This document shows positions 27,696 to 37,101 of a stretch of DNA of 64,000 bases, in pieces. The stretch is from Gammaproteobacteria bacterium. Lineage in GTDB: Bacteria > Pseudomonadota > Gammaproteobacteria > Steroidobacterales > Woeseiaceae. Made by a program: the position numbers and the translations under genes. The stretch spans positions 48,530 to 112,529 of the forward strand of contig JAOTZC010000005.1 of assembly GCA_029861535.1 (NCBI GenBank). The letters run 5' to 3'. The notes under the pieces were generated by a model, which had not been told where the DNA came from, did no database searches, and saw nothing but the letters and a program-made list of their open reading frames with translations. Each line of letters starts with the position of its first letter. Positions within the stretch are counted from its first letter, which is position 1.

Positions 27696-30197
27696 ATGCC
27701 CGCTCGAACTGACAAAACAACCGGCATCGGTGATATAGAATTGCTGCAAGCGCCAGATCTGCCGATGACCGCCGATGCAATTCTCGAGGATTTCACGCAT
27801 TACTTCGGCCGCATGCTTGGGCGTCGTACGATAAGCACGAAGTCACCCTATTTGTATCAGTCCGTTGTGTTTGCAGCCCGGGATCGGCTGATGGAGCGTT
27901 GGGGCAGAACCCGCATGGCCATCGAACGCGACGACAATCGACGCGTTACGTATCTGTCGCTCGAGTTCCTGATGGGCCGACTGCTACGAAATGCCTTATT
28001 GAGTCTCGGCATAGAGCGAGAAACTAACGAAGCGCTGAACCGGCTAGGCCTCGAGCTCGAAGATGTTTACGATCGTGAATGGGATGCCGGCCTTGGTAAT
28101 GGCGGGCTGGGGCGGCTCGCCGCCTGCTTTCTTGACAGTTGCGCAACGTTGTCGCTGCCTGTCATTGGTTACGGTATTCGCTATCACTACGGGATGTTCC
28201 ACCAACGCTTGGAAAACGGTTATCAGATCGAAGAACCGGATACCTGGTTGCGTGAAGGCTTCCCGTGGGAAATCGAGCGTGTCGAATACGCGCAGACGAT
28301 TCACTTTGGTGGCCGTACGAGTACCTACAAAGACAGTCGAGGCGAAACACGTTGCTCATGGTCTGACACACACGACGTACTTGCGATTCCGTACGACATT
28401 CCAGTACCCGGTTACCGGAACAATATTGTTAATACTTTGCGTCTGTGGTCTGCCGCAGCAACGGACGCCTTCGACCTTGAAGAATTCAACGCCGGCAGTT
28501 ACGCGGATGCCGTCGCGTCCAAGAATGAGGCAGAAAACATTACGATGATTTTGTACCCCAATGCGGCGACGGAGGACGGCCAAGAACTGCGATTGCGGCA
28601 ACAATATTTTCTCGCATCGGCTAGTCTGCAGGACACGTTACGGTATTGGCGTTTGCAAAATGGTGACGATTTCAGCCAATTCGCCGACAAGAATTGTTTT
28701 CAGCTAAACGATACGCATCCGGCGGTTGCTGTCGCAGAACTGATGAGGCTGCTCATCGACGAACATCACCTCAACTGGGACGATGCGTGGCAAATTACCA
28801 CGCGCACGATGGCCTACACGAATCACACATTGTTGCCAGAAGCGCTGGAAAAGTGGACGGTGTCGATTTTCCGGCGACTATTGCCGCGATTGCTTGACAT
28901 TATTTACGAAATCAACGCACGTTTTATCGGCGAGGTCAGCCAGCGCTGGCCAGGCGACAACGACCGCATCCATCGCATGTCACTGATTGAGGAAGGCAGC
29001 GAACCGATGATTCGCATGGCCTACCTGGCCATTGTCGGCAGCTTCTCAGTCAATGGCGTTGCCGAACTCCATTCGAAGCTGCTCACCCAAGGTCTGTTTC
29101 GGGACTTTGCAGATTTGTGGCCGGAAAAATTCAATAACAAGACGAATGGTGTCACGCAGCGACGCTGGCTCGCCGCCTGCAACCGCGATCTCAACACCTT
29201 GATTACAGACAAAATTGGCGATGGCTGGATATTGGACCTGCCGCAGCTCGAGAAGCTGCGCGATTTTGCGGACGACCGTGATTTTCAGAAATCTTGGCGA
29301 CGGGTGAAACTGTCGAACAAGGTCCGCTTGGCTCGAGAGCTCGAGAGAAAGATCGGGATCCAGTTGCCGACGAATATGCTGTTTGACGTGCAGGTGAAGC
29401 GAATTCATGAGTACAAGCGGCAATTGCTCAACGTGCTGCACGCGATTCATTTGTATGAGCGGATCCGGCGAGGCAATGGTGAGGACCTGCCGCCGCGCGC
29501 GATTATCATCGGCGGAAAAGCCGCGCCTGGTTATGACATGGCAAAGAACATTATTAAATGCATCAATAATGTTGCACGTGTCATTAACAGCGATCCGCTG
29601 ATGGAGGATAAGCTGCGACTGATCTTTTATCCCGACTACAACGTATCGGCAATGGAGCTGATTTGCCCGGCCGCCGACATCTCAGAGCAAGTTTCCACCG
29701 CTGGCAAAGAAGCGTCCGGCACCGGCAACATGAAATTGATGATGAATGGTGCAATCACCGTCGGTACGCTTGATGGCGCCAACGTCGAGATCCGCGATGC
29801 GGTCGGCGCAGACAACTTCTTCCTGTTTGGGCTTACGGTCGACGAAATCCGCGAATTGCGCGGCACCTACGATCCGCAGTCGATAATCGACGCTGACGAC
29901 GATTTCGCTCGAGTCATGCACCTGCTGCAAAGCGGACACTTCAACCGTTTCGAGCCCGGTGTACTCGACCCAATTATCCAAGCCATACGTGAAGCGGCGG
30001 ATCCGTGGATGACGGCCGCCGACTTCAGGAGCTTCGTCGACGCTCAGCAACGCGCAAGCGATGCTTGGCAGGATGTCGACGCGTGGACGCGCATGAGCAT
30101 TCTAAACACCGCCGCATCGGGCCGGTTTTCGACCGATCGTACGATCCGTGACTACAACGACGACATCTGGCGACTCGAGCCGATTAAGCTAATTTGA
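27696..30197 (+). CDS. glgP: Glycogen/maltodextrin phosphorylase
   Basis: The enzyme releases glucose 1-phosphate from glycogen ends using pyridoxal phosphate. The 833-residue protein is a standard GT35 phosphorylase: YLSLEFLMGRLLRNAL near residue 88, GLGNGGLGRLAACFLDS around 131, NDTHPAVAVAELMR around 341, KRIHEYKRQLLN around 569 and the cofactor-binding EASGTGNMKLMMNG with K680 as Schiff-base lysine. The ATG at 27696 lies 21 bases after glgB, and the stop overlaps the glgX start (TGATG). It complements GlgX in mobilising stored glycogen. Confidence 0.95.
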   Translation: MPARTDKTTGIGDIELLQAPDLPMTADAILEDFTHYFGRMLGRRTISTKSPYLYQSVVFAARDRLMERWGRTRMAIERDDNRRVTYLSLEFLMGRLLRNALLSLGIERETNEALNRLGLELEDVYDREWDAGLGNGGLGRLAACFLDSCATLSLPVIGYGIRYHYGMFHQRLENGYQIEEPDTWLREGFPWEIERVEYAQTIHFGGRTSTYKDSRGETRCSWSDTHDVLAIPYDIPVPGYRNNIVNTLRLWSAAATDAFDLEEFNAGSYADAVASKNEAENITMILYPNAATEDGQELRLRQQYFLASASLQDTLRYWRLQNGDDFSQFADKNCFQLNDTHPAVAVAELMRLLIDEHHLNWDDAWQITTRTMAYTNHTLLPEALEKWTVSIFRRLLPRLLDIIYEINARFIGEVSQRWPGDNDRIHRMSLIEEGSEPMIRMAYLAIVGSFSVNGVAELHSKLLTQGLFRDFADLWPEKFNNKTNGVTQRRWLAACNRDLNTLITDKIGDGWILDLPQLEKLRDFADDRDFQKSWRRVKLSNKVRLARELERKIGIQLPTNMLFDVQVKRIHEYKRQLLNVLHAIHLYERIRRGNGEDLPPRAIIIGGKAAPGYDMAKNIIKCINNVARVINSDPLMEDKLRLIFYPDYNVSAMELICPAADISEQVSTAGKEASGTGNMKLMMNGAITVGTLDGANVEIRDAVGADNFFLFGLTVDEIRELRGTYDPQSIIDADDDFARVMHLLQSGHFNRFEPGVLDPIIQAIREAADPWMTAADFRSFVDAQQRASDAWQDVDAWTRMSILNTAASGRFSTDRTIRDYNDDIWRLEPIKLI

Positions 30198-32230
30198 TGG
30201 AATCCGGCTCCCCTGCTCCGCTCGGTCCGACGGTGCACGGAGATGGTGTCAACTTTGCACTGTATTCGTCAGTCGCCGAACGAGTCGAACTTTGCTTGTT
30301 CAAAGAAGACGGCCGGCAAATCCAACGCATCGACCTGCCTGAGTGCAGCGACAATGTCTGGCATGGTTTCGTCCCCGACCTGAAGGGAGGCCAACGCTAC
30401 GGTTACCGCGTGCACGGTCCGTATCGCCCCGACGAAGGTCTGTTGTGTAACCCAGAAAAACTGCTCATCGACCCATACGCGCGAATGTTAGACGGCGAGT
30501 TTCGATGGGGCGATCCCGTTTTCGGCGATCGCCCGGGTGATAGCGCAGACAACATTCCCAAATGCGTGGTTTGCGACACACGGTTACCAACAAAAAAAGA
30601 CGTCAGGGTGCCGTGGTCAGAGACCATTTTTTATGAGGCCAACGTTCGCGGATTTACGATGCGCCACGCGTCGGTCGACGATAGCGAGCGCGGCACATTT
30701 GCAGGTATGCGCCATGCTGACGTCCTCGCGTATCTGAAGTCCCTTGGAATAACGTCGATCGAACTGATGCCAGTGCAGTCATTCATCGATGAACATCATC
30801 TCGTTTCGCAGGGCCTCCGAAATTACTGGGGTTACAACACGATCAACTTCTTCGCCCCAATGCAACGATATGCACGAGGAAATCCGGTCACCGAATTCTG
30901 CGACATGGTTAATGCGATACATGATGCCGGTTTCGAAGTCATCATGGACGTCGTTTACAACCACACCGGCGAAGCTGACAGCCGTGGACCAATGCTTTCG
31001 TTTCGCGGTATCGATAATCTTTGCTACTACCGCGTAGAACCGGACGACCCCGCTCAATACATCAATGACACCGGCTGTGGCAACACGATCAACGCGGATC
31101 ATCCGATTGCGCAGCAGCTTATTCTCGACAGTCTGCGCTACTGGGCGAACGACATGGGCGTTGACGGTTTTCGGTTTGACCTCGCAACCGTTCTGGGCCG
31201 GCACGGCGATGGATTTTCGGCTGCCCACCCGCTGCTCAAGGCCATTGCCGAGGATCCGCAGCTAAGCGGCGTCAAGCTCGTCGCCGAACCGTGGGATCCG
31301 GGCCCTGGCGGCTATCAGCTCGGGCATTTTCGGCCTCCGTGGGTAGAATGGAATGATCGCTTCCGCGATACGGCGCGGCGCTTCTGGCGCAGCGACGACG
31401 AGAAAAGCGGCAGCCTGGCCCGCCGGCTGCACGGCTCGTCCGACCTTTTCGAGGCAGGGGGTCGAACGCCCTCGGCAAGTGTCAATATCCTCACAACGCA
31501 TGACGGCTACACTTTGAACGACCTGGTCTCGTATGAGTATCGCCACAACGAGGCCAACGGCGAAGACAACCGCGACGGTCATTCGCACAACTACAGTTGC
31601 AATCACGGGGTTGAAGGCAATACGGATGACGATGCGATCAATGCTCGTCGTCGGCAACATCGGCTGAATCTGCTCGCAACGCTATTTGTCTCTCAGGGCA
31701 CGCCCCTGCTTCTGGCCGGCGACGAGTTTGGTAACTCCCAAGACGGCAACAACAACGCCTATGCTCAGGACAACGAGATAGGCTGGCTCGACTGGTCGGG
31801 TATCGAAAACGATCCGCAGTTTACGGAGCACGTGAAGAAACTGCTCGCGCTTCGACGACAAACGCCATTATTGCGTCTCGACAAATACGTGCACGGTTCG
31901 CTCGAGACAGAGCGTGGTCTTATATCGCTTGGCTGGATTAACCCGGATGGTGAATTGCGATCGGAGGAGGATTGGTCTTTCGGGCACGCATTTGGAGTAT
32001 TGCTGACCGAGGAAGCGAAAGGTGTGACGGTGAACGCTGTCGCATTGTTGTTCAACGCCTGGCACGGGGATCTGCCGATTGAACTACCGGCACTAGATCC
32101 ACCGCTTGACTGGCATGTCCAGTTTTGCAGCGCAGATAAAGCTATAGGCGTATCGGGCCCGTCGCTGACGCTGCCGGGCGATTCAATCGCGATTGTTACG
32201 ACAACTAATGTTACTGCGTCAGTCGTTTAG
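30197..32230 (+). CDS. glgX: Glycogen debranching enzyme GlgX
   Basis: GlgX hydrolyses alpha-1,6 branches of phosphorylase-limit dextrin. The 677-residue protein starts with an isoamylase-type binding domain (PLGPTVHGDGVNFALYSSVAERVEL). It then has a GH13 barrel with YWGYNTINFFAPMQRYA around residue 210, MDVVYNHTGEAD around 250, GVDGFRFDLATVLGRHG around 320 and LVAEPWDPGPGGYQ around 358. The ATG at 30197 shares bases with the glgP stop. It is the last gene of the glycogen operon and overlaps the end of the convergent lipoprotein gene by four bases, with no terminator between. Confidence 0.95.
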   Translation: MESGSPAPLGPTVHGDGVNFALYSSVAERVELCLFKEDGRQIQRIDLPECSDNVWHGFVPDLKGGQRYGYRVHGPYRPDEGLLCNPEKLLIDPYARMLDGEFRWGDPVFGDRPGDSADNIPKCVVCDTRLPTKKDVRVPWSETIFYEANVRGFTMRHASVDDSERGTFAGMRHADVLAYLKSLGITSIELMPVQSFIDEHHLVSQGLRNYWGYNTINFFAPMQRYARGNPVTEFCDMVNAIHDAGFEVIMDVVYNHTGEADSRGPMLSFRGIDNLCYYRVEPDDPAQYINDTGCGNTINADHPIAQQLILDSLRYWANDMGVDGFRFDLATVLGRHGDGFSAAHPLLKAIAEDPQLSGVKLVAEPWDPGPGGYQLGHFRPPWVEWNDRFRDTARRFWRSDDEKSGSLARRLHGSSDLFEAGGRTPSASVNILTTHDGYTLNDLVSYEYRHNEANGEDNRDGHSHNYSCNHGVEGNTDDDAINARRRQHRLNLLATLFVSQGTPLLLAGDEFGNSQDGNNNAYAQDNEIGWLDWSGIENDPQFTEHVKKLLALRRQTPLLRLDKYVHGSLETERGLISLGWINPDGELRSEEDWSFGHAFGVLLTEEAKGVTVNAVALLFNAWHGDLPIELPALDPPLDWHVQFCSADKAIGVSGPSLTLPGDSIAIVTTTNVTASVV

Positions 32231-32493
32231 TCATGCCACGCGAGGACATCGCGTATCGCGCCTTGGCTGACACACTGACACTGCATCCGGCCAACGTAAC
32301 TCTGACAATAAGCGATTTGCCCCGAAGCGCACGTCGGCCCTTTCTTCGCCTTGCGCCTGGCAATGATGCGTTCGCGTTGTTCGACCGCCGACCAGTCTCC
32401 GGTCAGCGCTGCCTGCTGTTCGAGCTCTTCCATCGTGACAAATGAGCCGCATCCACCCAAAAATAATGCGCCCAATAGCACCAAAACCCTCAT
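32227..32493 (-). CDS. Small predicted lipoprotein
   Basis: An 88-residue product with a clear lipoprotein signal, MRVLVLLGALFLGGCGSF. The mature part has a charged helix (VEQRERIIARRKAKKG) and a C-terminal segment with four cysteines (GPTCASGQIAYCQSY and MQCQCVSQG). Two disulfide bonds in the periplasm are likely. I do not recognise a family. The start at 32493 gives the lipobox at the right distance; the longer frame starting at 32847 has no such signal and runs through a terminator. It is convergent with glgX. About 230 bases upstream hold no gene. Confidence 0.75.
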   Translation of the reverse strand: MRVLVLLGALFLGGCGSFVTMEELEQQAALTGDWSAVEQRERIIARRKAKKGPTCASGQIAYCQSYVGRMQCQCVSQGAIRDVLAWHD

Positions 32494-32726
32494 GGTTCGT
32501 CCCTCCGCGTTACTCCAAAACGCTTCTAGTACGGGTTTATTAATATCAATTGGGTCGGCCTTGGGTCGGTGATCTGAACCGCAATTTATGGCTAGAAATA
32601 CTGGCAGACGGCCGCTTGCGTTTGGGCAACAACGCGTTTTTCTTTGTTCGATGAAGCATTTGCGCTTTGTGGAAAAAAAACAACAGAAGCGGTATTTTGA
32701 GGAATTGTGACGGACCTCACACGCAA

Positions 32727-32757
32727 AAAAAAACGGCCGCTTGAGCGGCCGTTTTAT
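32727..32757 (-). terminator. Rho-independent terminator of the VOC/HPPD-like gene
   Basis: On the minus strand AAAACGGCCGC pairs with GCGGCCGTTTT around a four-base loop and is followed by a T run. It lies 20 bases after the stop of the gene ending at 32778. Confidence 0.92.
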
Positions 32758-32777
32758 GCGCAAATTATTCGAAATAA

Positions 32778-33437
32778 TTAGACTGCGACGACCTTTGCGT
32801 GCGAGTCCTCGGCCACGGCTTTCGCCTGCTCCGCCGGTACTTCCCAATCATCGGGCATTAGGCCGAAGTCGAAGAACGGCTGTTCATCACCTTCGTCAAT
32901 CGCGTCTTGAACCTGCTTGTAGAATTCGCCGCCCGCCTTGTCGGAAAACGTGATCTCAACTTCCTTCGCTTCCGATTCAGTTTTTGGCCGCTGGCAATAC
33001 TCAGGGAACGTCGCTTCGCCGGCATGGCCAGACGCATAACCCTTCGCAAACATCTGTTTTAAGATACCGAAGCCATCGTCCTGCACCAGAACACCACCGC
33101 GCGGATGTCCGCCAAGTGACTTCATGTGCGCGATAAAATTGTCGAGGTTGAAGCAATCGTAAGCGACATGCTGGCAGGAATGATCGCCGTGCTTTTCGAC
33201 AAAGTTTGTAACCTGCGATTTTTCCGCACGGTCGATACCTTCGACCAACGCGATGCCGAAGTCGCCGTAGTCGATGCACCAGATTTTCATGCTGCTATTC
33301 GGGTCGCCCGGGCGCGCATCGTCAATGCGTTTGATCAACGTGCCGCCTTCGACCTCGATATGGAACCAGGCCCATTTCTCGATGCTGCCTTTTTCCACAG
33401 CATAGGAAACGTGATCAATTTTCTTTAAGTGCGACAT
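32778..33437 (-). CDS. VOC-family protein related to 4-hydroxyphenylpyruvate dioxygenase
   Basis: This 219-residue protein looks like one half of an HPPD. The block NFVEKHGDHSCQHVAYDCFNL and the ending ATFPEYCQRP match the iron-binding domain of HPPD, which converts 4-hydroxyphenylpyruvate to homogentisate. The facial triad can be placed as H9, H90 and E146. True HPPD has about 350 residues with two VOC modules; here the second VOC-like stretch is absent and the C-terminus is a short charged tail. It is transcribed away from an Lrp-type regulator 123 bases off, a common pairing for amino acid catabolic genes. An aromatic substrate is likely but not proven. Confidence 0.82.
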   Translation of the reverse strand: MSHLKKIDHVSYAVEKGSIEKWAWFHIEVEGGTLIKRIDDARPGDPNSSMKIWCIDYGDFGIALVEGIDRAEKSQVTNFVEKHGDHSCQHVAYDCFNLDNFIAHMKSLGGHPRGGVLVQDDGFGILKQMFAKGYASGHAGEATFPEYCQRPKTESEAKEVEITFSDKAGGEFYKQVQDAIDEGDEQPFFDFGLMPDDWEVPAEQAKAVAEDSHAKVVAV

Positions 33438-33560
33438 CGTGGACTCCCAAATAAACGCGTCAGAATTGAACCCTAGCTTAGTCGATTATGCGAGCAGGAA
33501 GATGGCGTTTTTCCGACTATTTTGGCACAATGGCACAGGTTTTCTAATTGAAATGACAGT

Positions 33561-34034
33561 ATGACGCAGAAAAAACGCGCTTTTGATCGCTATGACAAAC
33601 GAATACTGTCCATCCTTCAAAAGGACGGCCGGATCAGTTGGTCGCAACTCGCCTCCCGGATCAGTCTATCCGCCAGTGCCTGCCAACGGCGCGTCGAAGC
33701 GTTGGTCGACGAAGGGGTCATCGAAAACTTCACGATCAACCTCAACGAGGCAGCCCTCGGACATAGCGTCAAGGCATTTGTTGAGGTAAAGGTTGATCGG
33801 CAGAACACCGATCTCGCACAAGACTTTCGCCGCAAGGTACGCGAACACCCACAGGTGCAGGCCTGCCACATGATTTCCGGAACCATCGACTTCATGCTCG
33901 AAGTTGTCGCCAGCGACCTGGATGCGTTCGGTGAGTTTATCGACGGCGAGCTCTTGAGCATGCCTGCCGTTAGGGACGCGTCGTCGTCGATCGTGCTTAA
34001 ACTGGTTAAGCCGAAGCTAACAATGATCGGCTAG
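33561..34034 (+). CDS. Lrp/AsnC family transcriptional regulator
   Basis: The 157-residue protein has an AsnC-type winged helix (YDKRILSILQKDGRISWSQL, then SASACQRRVEALVDEGVIENF) and a RAM ligand-binding domain (KVDRQNTDLAQDFRRKV, HPQVQACHMISGTIDFML). It is divergent from the HPPD-like dioxygenase, so regulation of that gene by an aromatic amino acid such as tyrosine or phenylalanine is plausible. It resembles the regulator beside the fused oxidoreductase (5939-6403), giving two Lrp-type genes tied to aromatic catabolism in this window. The perfect hairpin at 34088-34129 could terminate it. Confidence 0.91.
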   Translation: MTQKKRAFDRYDKRILSILQKDGRISWSQLASRISLSASACQRRVEALVDEGVIENFTINLNEAALGHSVKAFVEVKVDRQNTDLAQDFRRKVREHPQVQACHMISGTIDFMLEVVASDLDAFGEFIDGELLSMPAVRDASSSIVLKLVKPKLTMIG

Positions 34035-34047
34035 TTCACCAATGCGA

Positions 34048-34148
34048 TGAACCACCTTCGGTGATTCCGATTCGCCCTGCCACGCGTGCAAACAATAAGG
34101 CGCCCCATTTGGGGCGCCTTATTGTTTGCTGGTGGTGATGGGTGGAAT
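34048..34148. repeat. Direct repeat copy 1: tRNA-Met 3' end fragment plus hairpin
   Basis: About 100 bases are repeated at 34223-34323, 175 bases downstream, with a few differences. The unit comprises GAACCACC, a CCTGCCAC segment, the 42-base perfect hairpin GCAAACAATAAGG...CCTTATTGTTTGC (34088-34129) and the last 19 bases of the tRNA-Met gene including CCA. The hairpin loop is ATTT here and AAAT in the other copy. This copy ends inside tRNA sequence and is followed by GC-rich hairpins, so it carries no tRNA gene. Confidence 0.85.
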
Positions 34149-34222
34149 GGACTCGGGCCGTCCCGGCCCTCGCCCTTCGGGCGCGCTGCGCGCGTCTGTC
34201 GCACGACGTTGTCGTGCTCGGT

Positions 34223-34323
34223 TGAACCACCTGCGGCGGTTCCGATTCACCCTGCCACACGTGCAAACAATAAGGCGCCCCAAATGGGGCGCCTTATTGT
34301 TTGCTGGTGGTGATGGGTGGAAT
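34223..34323. repeat. Direct repeat copy 2, overlapping the tRNA-Met 3' end and its terminator
   Basis: This is the second copy of the unit described at 34048. Its hairpin (34263-34304, perfect 19-base arms, loop AAAT) directly follows the CCA end of tRNA-Met on the minus strand and probably terminates it. Between the copies (34149-34222) are GC-rich short palindromes, including GCACGAC-GTT-GTCGTGC. Confidence 0.85.
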
Positions 34324-34381
34324 TGAACCACCGACCTGCGGGTTATGAGTCCGCCGCTCTGACCATCTGAGCTACATCACC
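34305..34381 (-). tRNA. tRNA with CAT anticodon (probably elongator tRNA-Met)
   Basis: The minus strand reads GGTGATGTAGCTCAGATGG, then an anticodon arm GCGGACTCATAACCCGC with CAT, TTCAATTCC in the T arm and a 3' CCA that is encoded. The acceptor GGTGATG pairs with CATCACC. CAT could also mean tRNA-Ile2 (lysidine-modified); the general layout agrees better with elongator tRNA-Met. It lies after ychF-pth-rplY-prs on the same strand. Confidence 0.93.
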
Positions 34382-34451
34382 GTGTTCTTAAGGGGCGAAG
34401 ATTGTCCTGTTGCGACTCGCGACTGTCAAGAATGCCATCGCCGAAATGCGC

Positions 34452-35543
34452 CTAGACATTGAAGCGAAAGTGCATAACGTCGCCTTCCTGGACGATGTAT
34501 TCCTTGCCTTCCAGTCGAAGGCGACCGGCTTCCTTTGCGCCCTGCTCGCCGTCGCCGGTCACATAGTCCACGTAGCTGATCACTTCGGCGCGAATAAATC
34601 CCTTCTCAAAATCCGTATGTATTTCGCCGGCGGCCTCGGGTGCCGTTGCACCTAACTTTGTCGTCCACGCGCGAACTTCTTTTTCACCGGCGGTGAAGAA
34701 GGTTTGCAAGCCGAGCAACTTGTAGCCGGCGCGAATGACGCGGTTTAGACCAGGCTCATCGAATCCGAGGTCTGCGAGAAATTCCGTCTTATCCTCATCA
34801 TCGAGCACAGCGATCTCTGCTTCGATCGCCGCACAGATTGCAACGCTCTCCGCACCTTCCTTCTCTGCGTAGCCGCGCACGGCATCGAGGTACGGATTGT
34901 CGTTAAAACCGTTTTCGTCAACATTCGCGACGTACATTACCGGCTTCGCCGTAATCATGTGCAGATCGTTGACGATCGGCGCCTGTTTGTCGTTGATTGC
35001 CAATGTGCGTACCGGGAGCCCTTCGTCGAGATGCGCTTTGACTTTTTGTAAGGTATCGCGCAAGAATAGTGCGTCCTTTTGGCCGGTTTTGGTATTGCGC
35101 TCGGCTTTGTAGAGCTGCTTCTCCACAGACTCGAGATCGGCAAGTGCTAGTTCCGTGTTGATCGTCTCGATATCGTCGATCGGATCTATGTGCCCGGTGA
35201 CGTGGGCCACGTCATCATTCTCGAAGCAACGTACGACATGCGCGGTTGCGTTGGTCTCGCGAATATTCGCGAGAAATTGATTCCCGAGACCTTCGCCTTT
35301 CGACGCACCGGCGACGAGTCCTGCGATATCGACAAATTCCATCGTCGTTGCAATGGTCTTTTTGGGCTTTACGATGCCAGATAAGACATCCAGCCGTGGG
35401 TCCGGCACAGGCACGACGCCGACGTTGGGTTCAATCGTGCAGAACGGGTAGTTTTCGGCTGCAATTTCAGACGCCGTCAGCGCATTGAAAAGGGTGGATT
35501 TACCGACGTTAGGCAAACCAACGATGCCACAGGTTATTGCCAT
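34452..35543 (-). CDS. ychF: Ribosome-associated ATPase YchF (Obg/HflX-related)
   Basis: YchF is a conserved P-loop ATPase that binds ribosomes and influences the oxidative stress response. The 363 residues start with the Walker A motif [19 protein letters not shown]. They contain [27 protein letters not shown] near residue 70, and end in the TGS-like segment with [19 protein letters not shown] and [11 protein letters not shown]. The length equals that of E. coli YchF. It lies 14 bases after pth and shares its transcript direction. The next downstream element is the tRNA-Met gene. Confidence 0.97.
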   Translation of the reverse strand: MAITCGIVGLPNVGKSTLFNALTASEIAAENYPFCTIEPNVGVVPVPDPRLDVLSGIVKPKKTIATTMEFVDIAGLVAGASKGEGLGNQFLANIRETNATAHVVRCFENDDVAHVTGHIDPIDDIETINTELALADLESVEKQLYKAERNTKTGQKDALFLRDTLQKVKAHLDEGLPVRTLAINDKQAPIVNDLHMITAKPVMYVANVDENGFNDNPYLDAVRGYAEKEGAESVAICAAIEAEIAVLDDEDKTEFLADLGFDEPGLNRVIRAGYKLLGLQTFFTAGEKEVRAWTTKLGATAPEAAGEIHTDFEKGFIRAEVISYVDYVTGDGEQGAKEAGRLRLEGKEYIVQEGDVMHFRFNV

Positions 35544-35557
35544 GGATCAGTTGCCAT

Positions 35558-36139
35558 CTATTTGTCTTGCTTCGTATGCAGTTTTTTCATCGCGGCGTTT
35601 AGTCCGTCATCCACTAGCGTCGGCATCGCAGCCAATGCGTCGTCGATGCTGCGCTCAACCTCGGCCTCGACGTCAGCCGAGCCTTTCTTCAGCACGTAGT
35701 TCGTCACTTGGCTTTTCTCGCCGGGATGACCGACGCCAATGCGGAGCCGCAAGAAATCAGCGCCACAGTGCTGCATGACATCACGAATACCGTTGTGGCC
35801 GCCATGGCCGCCGCCCTTCTTCAGACGAACCGTACCCGGCGGTAAATCGATCTCATCATGGGCAACGAGTAACTCGCTTGAGCTAAGCCGATAGTAATCA
35901 AGCATGCCGCGCACCGGCTGACCGCTCAGGTTCATGTAGCTTTGCGGTTTGACCAACCACACCTCATCACCGTGCAAGTTGATGCGACAGATATCTGCAT
36001 CGAATTTTTTTTCGTAGCGAAACGCACCACCGTACTTGCGTACGAGCGCATCAACGAACCAGAAACCCGCATTGTGCAGCGTCCGCTCGTATTTCTCGTC
36101 CGGGTTACCGAGCCCAGCAATAATAGTGACTGTCGACAT
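35558..36139 (-). CDS. pth: Peptidyl-tRNA hydrolase
   Basis: Pth frees tRNA from peptidyl-tRNAs that drop off ribosomes. The 193-residue protein begins IIAGLGNPDEKYERTLHNAGFW, with the catalytic histidine at H22. It shows the substrate-binding PQSYMNLSG around residue 64, the conserved DEIDLPPG around 95 and GGGHGGHNGIRDV around 109. It lies between rplY and ychF, the usual order in gammaproteobacteria, with an rplY terminator upstream. Confidence 0.97.
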   Translation of the reverse strand: MSTVTIIAGLGNPDEKYERTLHNAGFWFVDALVRKYGGAFRYEKKFDADICRINLHGDEVWLVKPQSYMNLSGQPVRGMLDYYRLSSSELLVAHDEIDLPPGTVRLKKGGGHGGHNGIRDVMQHCGADFLRLRIGVGHPGEKSQVTNYVLKKGSADVEAEVERSIDDALAAMPTLVDDGLNAAMKKLHTKQDK

Positions 36140-36155
36140 AAATTCGAATATTAAA

Positions 36156-36194
36156 CAAAAAGACCGCCGTCCCGATATGTGGGCGGCGGTCTGT
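36156..36194 (-). terminator. Rho-independent terminator after rplY
   Basis: On the minus strand AGACCGCCG pairs with CGGCGGTCT across an inner CCC/GGG stem, followed by TTTTTGTTT. It lies 22 bases past the rplY stop and should partly insulate pth from rplY. Confidence 0.88.
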
Positions 36195-36215
36195 TCGACA
36201 ACAGGGTAATCGCAA

Positions 36216-36926
36216 TTATTCTTTCGATTCGTCGCCCGGGCTCTCGCTGGCCTCGGCCTCGGTTGGTGCTTCTTCGCCCTCTGCCGGGACCTCTTCGCCT
36301 TCGGCCACTTCTTCCACGATTTCCTCTTCCTCTTCGATCACCACCTCCTTGATGATGTGGATCGAGACGATGGGGCGATCCTGCTCCGGACCTTGCTGAA
36401 GCTGTGGAATTTCGACGCCCTCGGGCAATTTGATATCCGACAGGCTCAATATCGCATCGAGCTCGAGCTCAGCGACATCGACATCGAGATACTCCGGCAG
36501 ATTTTTCGGCAGACAGACGATTTCAACGTCAGTCATCAAGTGCGACACCTTACCGCCGCCCTCTCTGACGCCCGGCGCGATGTCTTCGTTCAGGAAGTGC
36601 AACGGCACATTCATCTTGATCACTTGATCCGCAACGATGCGCTGCAAATCGATATGCATGATCATGCGTTTCGACGGATGTCGCTGCAGATCCTTCACAA
36701 TCGCGGCCTGGCTCTTGTCGCCGACCTTGACGTTTAAGACGCTCGAATAGAACGACTCGCTCTCAAGCTGCTTCAGTACTTTGTTTTGGTCGAATGCCAA
36801 TGACCGTGGGGGCCGGCCGGCACCATAGATAATTGCGGGGACCTTACCTTCGCGACGCAGGCGGCGGCTCGCACCCTTCCCCTGGTCTTCCCGGTGTTCC
36901 GCAACCAGATCGAAATCTTCAGCCAT
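36216..36926 (-). CDS. rplY: Large ribosomal subunit protein bL25/Ctc (long form)
   Basis: bL25 binds 5S rRNA in the large subunit. The 236-residue protein has the N-terminal L25 domain (HREDQGKGASRRLRREGKVPAIIYG, residues 9-33) and the CTC-type C-terminal domain that makes the long form. It ends in an acidic glutamate-rich tail of about 45 residues. GGAG lies at a good distance before the ATG. It lies between prs and pth as in many gammaproteobacteria. E. coli carries only the short form. Confidence 0.95.
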   Translation of the reverse strand: MAEDFDLVAEHREDQGKGASRRLRREGKVPAIIYGAGRPPRSLAFDQNKVLKQLESESFYSSVLNVKVGDKSQAAIVKDLQRHPSKRMIMHIDLQRIVADQVIKMNVPLHFLNEDIAPGVREGGGKVSHLMTDVEIVCLPKNLPEYLDVDVAELELDAILSLSDIKLPEGVEIPQLQQGPEQDRPIVSIHIIKEVVIEEEEEIVEEVAEGEEVPAEGEEAPTEAEASESPGDESKE

Positions 36927-37101
36927 GACTGAACTCCGTTAACTGATTGATAATATTAATAATATGTCAGAGTCTGACACCCGCGGGGTCGCGACCAACC
37001 CGCTGCGGGACGCGCATACTAACCGATCACCTTCCAGACCACCACCCCACGCTCGTGATACCCAGTTGCGGGTAAACATGGCCGGTACGCTGCTCATCGT
37101 C

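Noticed and set aside
34087..34150. A second tRNA-Met gene suggested by the CCA-type end after copy 1 of the hairpin.
   Set aside because: Only the last 19 bases of the tRNA are present; D arm, anticodon arm and 5' acceptor strand are missing.
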